This document shows, piece after piece, positions 54,473 through 63,345 of a stretch of 64,000 bases of DNA. This DNA is from Methanobrevibacter ruminantium (lineage in GTDB: Archaea; Methanobacteriota; Methanobacteria; Methanobacteriales; Methanobacteriaceae): NCBI GenBank assembly GCA_004553595.1, contig SFKZ01000001.1, forward strand, positions 433,212-497,211, given 5' to 3'. The stretch's first letter is position 1, and each line of letters opens with the position of its first letter. The notes under the pieces are model-generated. The model did not search any database. It saw nothing but the letters and a program-made list of their open reading frames with translations, and had not been told where the DNA came from. The position numbers and the translations under genes were made by a program.

Positions 54473-55578
54473 ATGGCAGTCAAAGAGAAGAGAGTAGAAT
54501 TAATAGAACTGTTTTATGATTTGATATTTGTATATGCTATTTCAAGGTTGACCTCTCTAATCAGCGAACCCATTAACGGAGGAATAGATTTAAACGCTCT
54601 TTTTGTATATGTTATCACCTCTTTTGTGATCTTATAAGCTTGGTTATACTTTACAAATTATGTGAATCGTTATGGTGAGTGGAAGTGGTATGAATACTTA
54701 ATTGCCTGTATAAATATGATTTCGGTAATTTACATGGCCAATACCATCAGTGCCAATTGGGTTTTCATGTATCTGCCATTCAATCTTTCTATGTTAATCA
54801 TGCTGCTTACCTTTTTGTCATTGTATTTTGTGCATGTTTATAGAGAAAAACCTTAGATTTTGCAACTGGAAATTCCGTAACAATTCTTTTAGTTGTTTGC
54901 TTTATTTACATTTTAGCATTAATTGCAATTTACTTAAATTTATCTTCAATTGTAATATGGATTGATGTAATTGCAGTTTTAGTTGGGGCATTCCTGCCAT
55001 TTTTCTTAAAAGGCAATTTTGATAGGTGCATTATTAGTTTCCCCCATTTAACTGAACGTTTTGAATTATTGACAATTATCACTTTTGGTGAGGCAATTGT
55101 GGGTATGGCACACTTTTTTGATATTAGTCACTTTAATTTAATTCCTATTATGGTATTCTTCATTATTCTAACAATGTTTGGATCTTATGTGGTTCAAATT
55201 CATAATCTGGTGAATCATCATAGGGAAGAGAGAAGCTTAAGACTTATGTTTAGTCATTATTTCATTGTCATAAGTATTAATTTGGTAACATTTGCACTGG
55301 AATTGATTCATTCTGGTGAAATCAATCACTGGATTGTAAGTGGGATGATGATTATTTCCTTAATTGTTTTCTATGTTTCAATAATGGCCAATAGGGAATA
55401 TTATTATGATAATGTAAAATTAAGTAGAAAAAATATCTTATCCATGGTTTTAGTTACTTTTATAGGAATTTTAGTTATTTTAACCTTTATAGATAGCCTA
55501 TATGGATTTTTAATCGGTGTATTGATAGTTACATGGGGTAATTTAGCTATTTTAATCGAAATATATGGAAATTTTTAA
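54473..55578 (+). pseudogene. Low-temperature-requirement A (LtrA) family membrane protein, nonsense and frameshift
   Basis: MAVKEKRVELIELFYDLIFV at 54473 is the LtrA start. An in-frame TAA at 54635-54637 replaces a probable CAA (Gln) codon, and the same frame continues AWLYFTNYVNRYGEWKWYE. Near 54855 one base is lost (CCTTAGAT for CCTTTAGAT); the next frame reads LDFATGNSVTILLVVCFIYI and continues FGEAIVGMAHFFD to 55578. Joined it would have about 368 residues and nine to ten membrane segments. The nonsense codon is a base substitution, which argues for true decay. Confidence 0.85.
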
Positions 55579-55759
55579 AAGATTGAACTTTGGTTTATTT
55601 AATTAAGTTAAGAAAACTTTTTTATAGTTTTATTAGTAAAATTACTCATGGATTTAGGAAATTATATTTCGATGTGTTTTATTAAATACATCTTTTGGAT
55701 TATTTTCTAAAAATTTTTAAATCATATAAATTATTTTTTAATTTTAAATAGGCGATATT

Positions 55760-56218
55760 ATGAGTATTTTAGTTGCTTATTATTCAAGAGCAGAAGTTAC
55801 AAAAAAATTGGCAGAAGCTATTGCAGCAGAAACTGGTGCAGATATAGAAGAAATCGTTTCTAAAGTGAAATATGATGGTAAAATCGGTTTTGCACGTGGT
55901 GGAAAGGATGCTATTTCAGAAAAGATTATTGATTTAGGGCCATTGGAACATGATGTTTCAGATTATGACTTGGTTTATTTAGGAGTTCCTGTATGGGCTG
56001 GAAAAGCTGCAAATCCTATGATTTCATACATTAAGCAAAATGAAGGAAAGTTCAATGATGTAAAATTCTTTGTAACTGCAGGTGGAAGCGGTTTTGAAGG
56101 TGCTATAGATCAAATGGAAAGATATGTGGGCAAAGCTCCTTTAAAAACATTATGTCTTGTTACAAAACAAGTAAAACATGATGAATTTGATGAAGAGTTA
56201 ACTTCATTTATAGAATAA
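55760..56218 (+). CDS. Flavodoxin-family protein
   Basis: The 152-residue product begins ILVAYYSRAEVTKKLAEAIA, with the flavodoxin first strand and a modified FMN phosphate loop (RAEVT instead of TGNT), then VSDYDLVYLGVPVWAGKAA and FFVTAGGSGFEGA. It probably binds FMN and carries electrons. It has an AGGCGATATT ribosome binding site. It stands among other redox genes. Confidence 0.88.
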   Translation: MSILVAYYSRAEVTKKLAEAIAAETGADIEEIVSKVKYDGKIGFARGGKDAISEKIIDLGPLEHDVSDYDLVYLGVPVWAGKAANPMISYIKQNEGKFNDVKFFVTAGGSGFEGAIDQMERYVGKAPLKTLCLVTKQVKHDEFDEELTSFIE

Positions 56219-56396
56219 ACTAATAAACTGGTTTTTTCAATTATTTTAATATTATGCAGTTAACTAATTTAATTATTAGCCCATTAAATTATTTCTTTTG
56301 CAGAATAGAAAGATTTAAATTGTTTAAAAATAATTTATAATATTAACAGATTTTTATTCACTTAAATATTTATATAAATGTAAATTGGGTGATATT

Positions 56397-56936
56397 ATGT
56401 CAATTTATGATTTTGAAGTTAAAGACACTCAAGGAAATTTGGTTTCCTTAAGTGAATACAAAGGAAAAGTATTGTTAATTGTCAACTCTGCTACCAAATG
56501 TGGTTTCACTCCACAATACACTGAATTGAATGAAATTTTCAATGCATTCAAGGATGAGGGATTTGTCATTTTAGATTTCCCATGCAACCAATTCGGTAAA
56601 CAAGCTCCAGGTACTGGAGAAGAAATTGCAGCTACTTGCCGTAGCGAATATTTGGTTCCATACCCAATCTTTGAAAAGATTGAAGTAAACGGTGAAAATG
56701 AAGAGCCGTTATATGCTTACTTAAAGAAGGAACAACCATTTAAAGACATCACTGGTGATGGAGCTAGAAAATTGAAAATGGTCCTTAAGGTAATGGATAG
56801 ACATTATAAGGACAATGATGATATCAAATGGAACTTCACTAAGTTTTTAGTTGACAGAGAAGGAAATGTAGTTCAACGTTTCGAGCCAACTGAAAGTTTA
56901 GAAGATGTTAAGGCAAGAGTTAAGGAATTATTATAA
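56397..56936 (+). CDS. Glutathione-peroxidase-family peroxidase (Cys type)
   Basis: I start at ATG 56397 (MSIYDFEVKDTQGNLVSL), just after GGGTGATATT. The 179-residue product has VNSATKCGFTPQYTEL with the peroxidatic Cys, LDFPCNQFGKQAPGT, and WNFTKFLVDREGNVV, with the Gln and Trp of the catalytic triad present. The active site is a cysteine, not selenocysteine (TGT codon). The enzyme reduces peroxides, probably with thioredoxin since glutathione is not expected in methanogens. Its bacterial resemblance suggests transfer into this lineage. Confidence 0.92.
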   Translation: MSIYDFEVKDTQGNLVSLSEYKGKVLLIVNSATKCGFTPQYTELNEIFNAFKDEGFVILDFPCNQFGKQAPGTGEEIAATCRSEYLVPYPIFEKIEVNGENEEPLYAYLKKEQPFKDITGDGARKLKMVLKVMDRHYKDNDDIKWNFTKFLVDREGNVVQRFEPTESLEDVKARVKELL

Positions 56937-57111
56937 TTCTTTATTCTTTTTTTATTTTTCTATTTTTTATTCAGTTATTAAATTCTATTTTTATTCATCT
57001 TTATTTTCTCATTATTTTTTCTTATTTTAATTCGTTGAGGTATTTTTATTCAATGTGGGTTTTTATTAAATAGTTAAATAATTTAAGAATCAATATAACT
57101 TATGCGGGATT

Positions 57112-57921
57112 ATGAAAAAGATTTTATACTTGACAGATTTATATTATCCGGCTAAAGGCAGAAACTACTATGAGGAGAATCTCTTTTTATCAGGGATACT
57201 TAAGGACCATTTTGATATAGTTTTGTGCAGTCCAAAGAATTCTTCAAGCTTTGAAAATGATGTGGATTTAATCATTTTCAGAAATACTGGTAGTGTATTG
57301 AATTTTAAGGAAGTTTATGATTCATTTAGAGAAAGGGTAAAGACTAATGATTTAAGGACTTTCAACGATTTCACTGGAAAGGCAGATATGTATGGAAAGC
57401 AATATCTTGTTGATTTGAATTTAGATGATTATCCTGTAATTCCTACAATTGATGATATAAAAAATATTGATTTATTGCCTAAAGCAGAGACTTATGCCAT
57501 AAAACCTAAAGATGGTGCTGATTCAATAGGCCTTGAGTTTTTAACCAAGGAAGAATTATTCAAAAAGGATTTGAATAATGACATTTTAATTCAGCCTGCA
57601 ATCGATTTTGAGTATGAGGTATCCTTTTATTTTATAAACGATAAATTTGAATATGCATTATATGCTCCTAATAAAAAAGAAAGATGGAAACTTGAGAGAT
57701 ATGTTCCAAGCGCTGAAGAGATTGAATTTGCGAAAAGATTTATTGGGTGGAACACTATTGAAAAGGGTATTCAGAGAGTAGATGCATGCAAAACAAAAGA
57801 TGGTCAATTATTGTTGGTGGAACTTGAAGATTTAAATCCATATCTGTCTCTTTTGGAGTTAAATAAAGAAACTGTTGAGATTTTTATTAATGATTTAGTG
57901 GATGCAATTAATAATTTATGA
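57112..57921 (+). CDS. ATP-grasp-fold protein (RimK/glutathione-synthetase-like)
   Basis: The 269-residue product has an N-terminal Rossmann-like part (ILYLTDLYYPAKGRNYYEEN), VDLIIFRNTG, FNDFTGKADMYGKQYL, and an ATP-grasp-like YAIKPKDGADSIGLEF, with metal-binding end RVDACKTKDGQLLLVELED followed by LNPYLSLLEL. Substrates cannot be told from sequence; such proteins ligate a carboxylate to an amine or thiol. The ATG follows GCGGGATT. Confidence 0.8.
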   Translation: MKKILYLTDLYYPAKGRNYYEENLFLSGILKDHFDIVLCSPKNSSSFENDVDLIIFRNTGSVLNFKEVYDSFRERVKTNDLRTFNDFTGKADMYGKQYLVDLNLDDYPVIPTIDDIKNIDLLPKAETYAIKPKDGADSIGLEFLTKEELFKKDLNNDILIQPAIDFEYEVSFYFINDKFEYALYAPNKKERWKLERYVPSAEEIEFAKRFIGWNTIEKGIQRVDACKTKDGQLLLVELEDLNPYLSLLELNKETVEIFINDLVDAINNL

Positions 57922-57942
57922 GTATTTTTTGGAAGAGGTAAA

Positions 57943-58739
57943 ATGAAATTGGAAATAAATACAGAAACTGTACTGGATGTAAATTATGCCAAACCGTTTG
58001 CATTAGGGATAATATTGAAATTATTGATTAGAAAGCGGTTGAGGTTGATGATGGGGATTGCTTTGACTGTGGGCATTGCCTTTCAATTTGTCCAACAGGC
58101 AGCATTTCATTAAATGTGTTTGAAAATCAATCAGAACGTGTTGAAGATTATAATCCTCGTGAAATCCCTATAATATCTGAAGAATTTTTACAGTTTTTAA
58201 AGCAACGCAGAAGCATTCGCTGGTTCAAGAATAAAAAAATAGATAAGGAAACTTTTGATAAGCTATTTGAAGCAGCCTATTACAGTCCAAGTGCTCAAAA
58301 TGCTCAAGATGTGGAGTTCGTTGTTCTTGATGAAAAATTAGATGATTTCATGCATTTGGCTTATGATATAATTAAAGTGGAAGAGGATGAATTCTTCAGA
58401 ATAAAGCAATTTGGCGAGTATCTTAGAGGAGAAGGAGATTATAAGAATCATCCGCTTCTTTGGGAAGGAAGTCAAATGATCTTATCATTTTCCAAAAGTC
58501 CGGCAAATGCAATCATTGCAAATACAAGACTTGAGCTATTGGCTTATACAATGGGTCTTGGAGGATTCTATTCATTGTTCACCCTAAAGGCAGATGAATT
58601 GGGCCATGACAGATTAACGGAATTCTTCCCAGAAATAGACAGTGATAAGCATATGTATTCTGCATTCATAATCGGTTATCCAAGAGTAAAATACAGAAGA
58701 ACAGTTCCTCATAAGAAAATAGATGTTCATTTTAAATAA
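57943..58739 (+). pseudogene. Ferredoxin-nitroreductase fusion, frameshift and nonsense
   Basis: The start MKLEINTE at 57943 follows GGAAGAGGTAAA. One base appears lost near 57966 (GAAACTGT for GAAAACTGT), after which the frame reads NCTGCKLCQTVCIRDNIEII, the first [4Fe-4S] motif. An in-frame TAG at 58029-58031 then interrupts before CFDCGHCLSICPTGSISL, the second motif. From there the frame runs through a nitroreductase domain (QRRSIRWFKNKKIDKETF, YSPSAQNAQDVEFV, YTMGLGGFYSLF) to 58739. The nitroreductase part alone is intact for 207 codons and could still be made from an internal start. Confidence 0.83.
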
Positions 58740-58809
58740 TCCTCAAATAATTATTTTAAAATCATTATTAGAATATTTTTTTGATTTAAATATTTTTCTT
58801 TTTTTATTA

Positions 58810-59601
58810 TTAGAAATAATCTTTTAGGGTAGATTTTATTTTTCTATCTTTTTCATCATTCACTCTTCTCAAATTCAATGAAACTAATCTTTTTGTAGAG
58901 ATTGCAGTTATTGGTGCCAAAAAGAAAGTCAGGATTGAAATGCCGATTTCAAGAACATTTGAGGTATTTGGATTGATGTCAACAAAGCAAGTCACTGTAA
59001 ATGTTTGTGCGATTACTGCACAGATAAAAATGGTAAGAACATATTTTGCACCATAATCTTTTAACAATCCGAATATTTCATTATAGTCAAAAGCTTAAGG
59101 AACTTTCCATTATTTTCATATCTATTAAGAATGGCACTTATTAATGTCAAATAAACAATAATGAATAAAATGAAGAAAATAATTGCTAAAGGAATATTGC
59201 CTGCAAGGAAATGGGATTGGGCAAAATTGAATAGAAATGTCATCACAATCCCATAAATTAGAATGATGCAATATTTTTTAAAACCTTCCCAAACTAATTT
59301 TTTGAGTTTATTATATTGAGAGGCTTGTTTTCTCCTAATAATCCTTTAAAAACTATTCTTGTCCCATATCCTATTTCCACAAACACTAAAATGGAAGTGA
59401 TGATAGGTATGATTCTGTTCTGATTAAGATTGCTGAAATCAAGACTTTTTAAAAGGGAAATTGCCAAACCTATTTTGCTCATATCTGACTTATTTAAATG
59501 GTAATGACAAATAATAGGCCTCCTGTTATGAGGATTATTTTCCAATCTAAAAAAGGATATCTTATTGCATCTTTCAAATCATTTTTTAATGTGTCTAACA
59601 T
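58810..59601 (-). pseudogene. DUF4013-family membrane protein, three frameshifts
   Basis: The frame starts MLDTLKNDLKDAIRYPFLDW at 59601, typical of the DUF4013 family of methanogens, and continues IILITGGLLFVI. It then shifts near 59510 (SKIGLAISLLKSLDFSN), near 59310 and near 59085, each fitting one lost base. The last piece ends KSTLKDYF at 58810. Joined it would have about 260 residues and six to seven membrane segments. No single fragment is functional. Confidence 0.8.
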
Positions 59602-59651
59602 TTTATCAGGAATAATCTAATTGTGAAGATGGGGATTCTAGAATTATTCAA

Positions 59652-60020
59652 TCATAATGTTAATTTAACAGATAATGTTGAAAATCCTTGATCCATTTCA
59701 GATGAAACGGATAATTGATGAAATTTAGGGAATGATTTTTTGACATGTTCAAGGATTCTAAAATCAATGTAGATTTCTGTAACATAAAACTCAAATCCAT
59801 CTGTAAAGTAGTATGTAGGCTTTCTGCATTTGAGCTTTGCACTGTAGAAGAAATCTTCAAGTCTGTTTTCCAAATCCCATTTTTCGTTTTCACTTAACTC
59901 TTTTCCATTGATGTAGTCGATGATGTCATCTTCTAATCCTTCTTCAATAGGGTAGAGTCTTAAGTCATTTTCCATTTCTTCTAAGTCTTGATACAATTTT
60001 TCTCTGTTTAATTCAACCAT
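59652..60020 (-). CDS. Hypothetical protein, 122 residues
   Basis: I do not recognise the family. The product is soluble and acidic, with a helical N-terminus (REKLYQDLEEMENDLRLYP) and an alpha/beta C-terminal part (TYYFTDGFEFYVTEIYIDF). The start at ATG follows TTGGTGACACT, an excellent ribosome binding site. A 10-base tandem array lies just upstream. It sits between a broken membrane gene and the HerA-like ATPase. Confidence 0.68.
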   Translation of the reverse strand: MVELNREKLYQDLEEMENDLRLYPIEEGLEDDIIDYINGKELSENEKWDLENRLEDFFYSAKLKCRKPTYYFTDGFEFYVTEIYIDFRILEHVKKSFPKFHQLSVSSEMDQGFSTLSVKLTL

Positions 60021-60067
60021 AGTGTCACCAAATTCTAAAATCTAAAAATAATATGATTCTTTAAAAG

Positions 60068-60100
60068 TTTTAATTAATTTTAATTAATTTTAATTAATTT
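60068..60100. repeat. Three copies of the 10-mer TTTTAATTAA
   Basis: Three exact tandem 10-base units, lying 48 bases upstream of the start of the minus-strand gene at 60020. Confidence 0.85.
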
Positions 60101-60212
60101 TTATAAATTTTTATAATTTAAATGTAAAAAAAATCTGTAATAAATAAAATAAATAAAATGAAAATTTTAATATGAAATTTTTAATTAAAAATAAAAGAGC
60201 AATAATTGAAAA

Positions 60213-61856
60213 TTATTTCATATTTCCAAATAATCCTCTAATGATTCCTTTTGTAACTTCCCTTGCAGCAGTGTTTACAACAGTTGTAGTTGCCTTTTCA
60301 ACAGTTGTCTTTCTTGTAGTCTTTCTCTTGGATTTTGTGGTTTGCTTTGCCATTTGATTCACTGCTGTTCCAACAGCTATTCCAATCACATCTTCAAGCA
60401 ATCCTTTTTGTCTAGGTGCTTCTTGCTGTGGCGCTTGGGTCTGTGCTGGAGCTTGCTCCATAGGTGCCTGCTGTGCTGGAGCTTGCTTTGGAGCTTGTTC
60501 TGTTTGATTAGGAATTTCTCTAATAGGTGCATCTTGAGGAATCTCAGATTGGACATTAGGATTGTTGTCAATCTTATTCAATAGCAGCTCATATGCAGAT
60601 TCCCTATCGACAGCATCTCTATATTTGCCTCTAAGAGATGAAATGCTCATCAATTCTGCTCTGTAATTGTCTTCAATAGCTCCAATATAACTTTGAGGAG
60701 GTAAAATGTCAACTTGTTGCACGATACCCGGAGCTCCTTTTTCTTCAAGAACGGAAACCAATGCTTCGCCGGTTCCTAAATTGGAAATGACTTCTGTTGT
60801 ATCAAATTCCGGATTTGGCCTGAATGTTTCAGCAGCAGTCTTTACCGCTTTTTGCTCTTTTGGAGTGTAAGCATGAAGTGCATGTTGCACTCTGTTACCA
60901 AGCTGTGCCAAGACAGTGTCTGGGATGTCTGATGGGCTTTGGGAAATGAAGTATAAACCAATTCCTTTGGAACGGATCAATCGGACAATTTGCTCTACTT
61001 TTTTCTGGAATGCAGGAGACATGTCATCAAAGAGCAAATGTGCCTCATCAAAGAAGAAAACAAATTTAGGCTTGTCCAAGTCACCTACTTCTGGCATTGT
61101 TTCATACAGTTCAGATATCATCCATAAGAGGAATGTTGAATACAATTCTGGTGCTGTAGATAATTTTACGGAATCCAATACATTGATCATACCTTTTCCT
61201 TCATCATTGCATTGCATGAAATCTGATAATTCCAATGCAGGCTCTCCAAAGAAGATGTCTCCTCCCTGTTCCTCAAGGGTAAGCAATGATCTGATTAAGG
61301 TGGTTGCTGATTTCTTAGCCACTGCACCATATTGGTTTTCATAAAGTTCAGCATTATCACTTACATGATTGATCATGGATTTCAAGTCTTTTATGTCGAT
61401 TAAAAGCAAGTTTTCATCATCCGCTACACGGAACACTATGTTCAATACACCTTCTTGAGCTTCAGACAAGTTCAATATTTTTGAAAGCAATTGAGGACCC
61501 ATTTCAGAGATTGTAACTCTAATAGGCAATCCCTTTTCACCATATAAGTCCCAGAATTCAACAGGATATGACTTGAAGACAAATCCTTTGTCTGCAAGAT
61601 TGTATTTCTCCATCCTTTCAGTTACTTTTGAGTTTGGTTCACCTACCTTTGCAAGACCTGAAACGTCCCCTTTCATATCTGCTAAAAATACTGGAACTCC
61701 CATATCACTGAAAGCTTCTGCAAGTGTTTTTAAAGTGATTGTTTTTCCGGTACCAGTTGCACCAGCTATTAATCCATGACGATTGGCTAATTTTGATAAC
61801 AAATAAACTTCTGTATTTTCATTAGCTCCAACTAGGATATTATTTTCTGCATACAT
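60213..61856 (-). CDS. HerA-like ATPase (DUF853 family)
   Basis: The 547-residue protein has Walker A GLIAGATGTGKTITLK (about 29-44), FLADMKGDVSGLAKVG, a Walker B FVFFFDEAHLLFDDM and QIVRLIRSKGIGLYFISQ. This is the FtsK/HerA superfamily, DUF853 branch (YjgR-like). The C-terminus has a Pro/Gln/Ala-rich linker (about 435-480) and a Lys/Arg/Thr-rich tail. The role is unknown; the fold suggests a ring ATPase that moves DNA. An AGGTGTTATC ribosome binding site precedes the ATG. Confidence 0.92.
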   Translation of the reverse strand: MYAENNILVGANENTEVYLLSKLANRHGLIAGATGTGKTITLKTLAEAFSDMGVPVFLADMKGDVSGLAKVGEPNSKVTERMEKYNLADKGFVFKSYPVEFWDLYGEKGLPIRVTISEMGPQLLSKILNLSEAQEGVLNIVFRVADDENLLLIDIKDLKSMINHVSDNAELYENQYGAVAKKSATTLIRSLLTLEEQGGDIFFGEPALELSDFMQCNDEGKGMINVLDSVKLSTAPELYSTFLLWMISELYETMPEVGDLDKPKFVFFFDEAHLLFDDMSPAFQKKVEQIVRLIRSKGIGLYFISQSPSDIPDTVLAQLGNRVQHALHAYTPKEQKAVKTAAETFRPNPEFDTTEVISNLGTGEALVSVLEEKGAPGIVQQVDILPPQSYIGAIEDNYRAELMSISSLRGKYRDAVDRESAYELLLNKIDNNPNVQSEIPQDAPIREIPNQTEQAPKQAPAQQAPMEQAPAQTQAPQQEAPRQKGLLEDVIGIAVGTAVNQMAKQTTKSKRKTTRKTTVEKATTTVVNTAAREVTKGIIRGLFGNMK

Positions 61857-62168
61857 GATAACACCTTTTTTATAAATTTGATTAATAAAAAATCATCATA
61901 ATTAATTTTTAATATATTTCTAATGATATAAAAAATAATATATTTTATTTCCAGAAGTTTTCATATCTATTAACAACTAATTTTGTTTTCCACTTACTGT
62001 TCAATATTTTTATTTAATATTATTTTTTCAATATTATTTTTCATTCATTTCAAAAGTAAAAATAATAAATTATATAATAGACTTAAAAAATATATTTAAA
62101 TAAGATTTTTTTTTTATTGATATAAGTTGATTTTATAATAATTTATGATTTTTATAAGGTGATGAAAA
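61857..62168. other. Divergent region between the HerA-like gene and mmp7
   Basis: About 310 AT-rich bases. It carries the AAGGTGATG ribosome binding site of mmp7 and probable promoters for both genes. No repeat or extra gene seen. Confidence 0.5.
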
Positions 62169-63083
62169 ATGTATGAAACCTTAACATTCACTGGTGGAAT
62201 TCACAAAAGCGAAGAATTAAAAGAATTAATTGAGGATTTAGGAGGTTTTGTTCTCCAATCCAATATATTGCAAATGGAACTTGTATTGAATATGGCAGTT
62301 CCTATTGATGATGTGTATATTATTAAGGAAAAGGCTAAAGAGCTTTTAGGTGAACTCTCTGTTGCACCTATGGCTGGTTCTGAAATAGCTATTGTTTCCC
62401 CAACCCTTGCAAGACATCACCTTCCTCATGCTGCATGTGACATTTCCGAATACCTTAGACGTTATGGTGCTAAAGACAATATGGTCGGTTTGGCTCGTGG
62501 TCATGGTAAAGGAACTGCAGGAATCAGTGAAACTGAAAAGGCATTGATTGAGGAGCATGACATAGCTATTTTCGCATTAGGAAGCTTTAAGCAATGCATT
62601 ATCGATAAGGCTTACCTTTACAATGACATTGATATTCCAGTGATTGTCACCGGCGCACCTGAAATTGATTTGGAAGAATTGCCTGGTGTAGATGCTTATG
62701 TTCCAGGATTAGGTAGAATTCCACGTAGATTAAAAAGAGGGGAAAACATAAGGGCTTTGAAGAAATTGGTTGAAACTGTTGAAGACCTTTTGGAAAAACG
62801 TAAAAAAGAGCTTGCTCAAGATCCTCCAATAGCCCCTTCAATTTTAGTCAAGAGTGAGATTGAAACTCAAGTTCCGGCTATTAAGGAAGTTATTTCCCCA
62901 ACTCCGGTAACAAGCCAATTAAGCGGTCTTAGAGTGAAATTGGATTATGATAAGTATCATGAGGAAATTGAAAATGTAATTATTGGAGACCAGAAATTAA
63001 AGGACATTGCAGAAATCAAAAAGTCTCATTTCTATGATTACATCCTTGTAGAGCTTTTAACTGAAAGTTCTTTAGTGGAATGA
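62169..63083 (+). CDS. mmp7: Methanogenesis marker protein 7
   Basis: Conserved in methanogens and linked to methyl-coenzyme M reductase function or maturation; the exact role is unknown. The 304-residue product begins MYETLTFTGGIHKSEELKEL and contains APMAGSEIAIVSPTLARHHL, DNMVGLARGHGKGTAGISET and YVPGLGRIPRRLKRGENI. Its length is normal. It is followed by mmp10 after about 260 bases, as in other Methanobacteriales, so the two probably share a pathway. Confidence 0.95.
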   Translation: MYETLTFTGGIHKSEELKELIEDLGGFVLQSNILQMELVLNMAVPIDDVYIIKEKAKELLGELSVAPMAGSEIAIVSPTLARHHLPHAACDISEYLRRYGAKDNMVGLARGHGKGTAGISETEKALIEEHDIAIFALGSFKQCIIDKAYLYNDIDIPVIVTGAPEIDLEELPGVDAYVPGLGRIPRRLKRGENIRALKKLVETVEDLLEKRKKELAQDPPIAPSILVKSEIETQVPAIKEVISPTPVTSQLSGLRVKLDYDKYHEEIENVIIGDQKLKDIAEIKKSHFYDYILVELLTESSLVE

Positions 63084-63121
63084 ACAGTTAAAAATATAAA
63101 AAACAAATAATGTTATAAAAC

Positions 63122-63160
63122 AAAAATGTAAAATAAAAATGTAAAATAAAAATATAAAAC
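63122..63160. repeat. Three copies of a 13-mer between mmp7 and mmp10
   Basis: Units AAAAATGTAAAAT at 63122 and 63135 are identical; the third at 63148 differs by two bases. They lie downstream of mmp7. Confidence 0.8.
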
Positions 63161-63345
63161 AAATTATATTATAATAAATAAAACTTTGTTTATTATTTTT
63201 TTTATTATTTGATTTCAAAAATCTTTCATTATCTTATTTTTATAATATTATTATCAAAATTTCTAATCAAAATTTCTAAATAATTAAATTAATATTTATT
63301 TTTATTTCATGCCGAAATGTAGGATTGATTGTGAGAAGTGTAAAA

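Noticed and set aside
54635..54637. TAA readthrough or recoding in the LtrA gene
   Set aside because: A second lesion downstream shows the gene is decayed; no recoding of TAA is known in this group.
56397..56936. Selenocysteine in the glutathione peroxidase
   Set aside because: The active-site codon is TGT (Cys) and no TGA lies in frame.
58029..58031. In-frame TAG as a pyrrolysine codon in the ferredoxin-nitroreductase gene
   Set aside because: The gene also has a frameshift, and pyrrolysine genes are not expected in Methanobacteriales.
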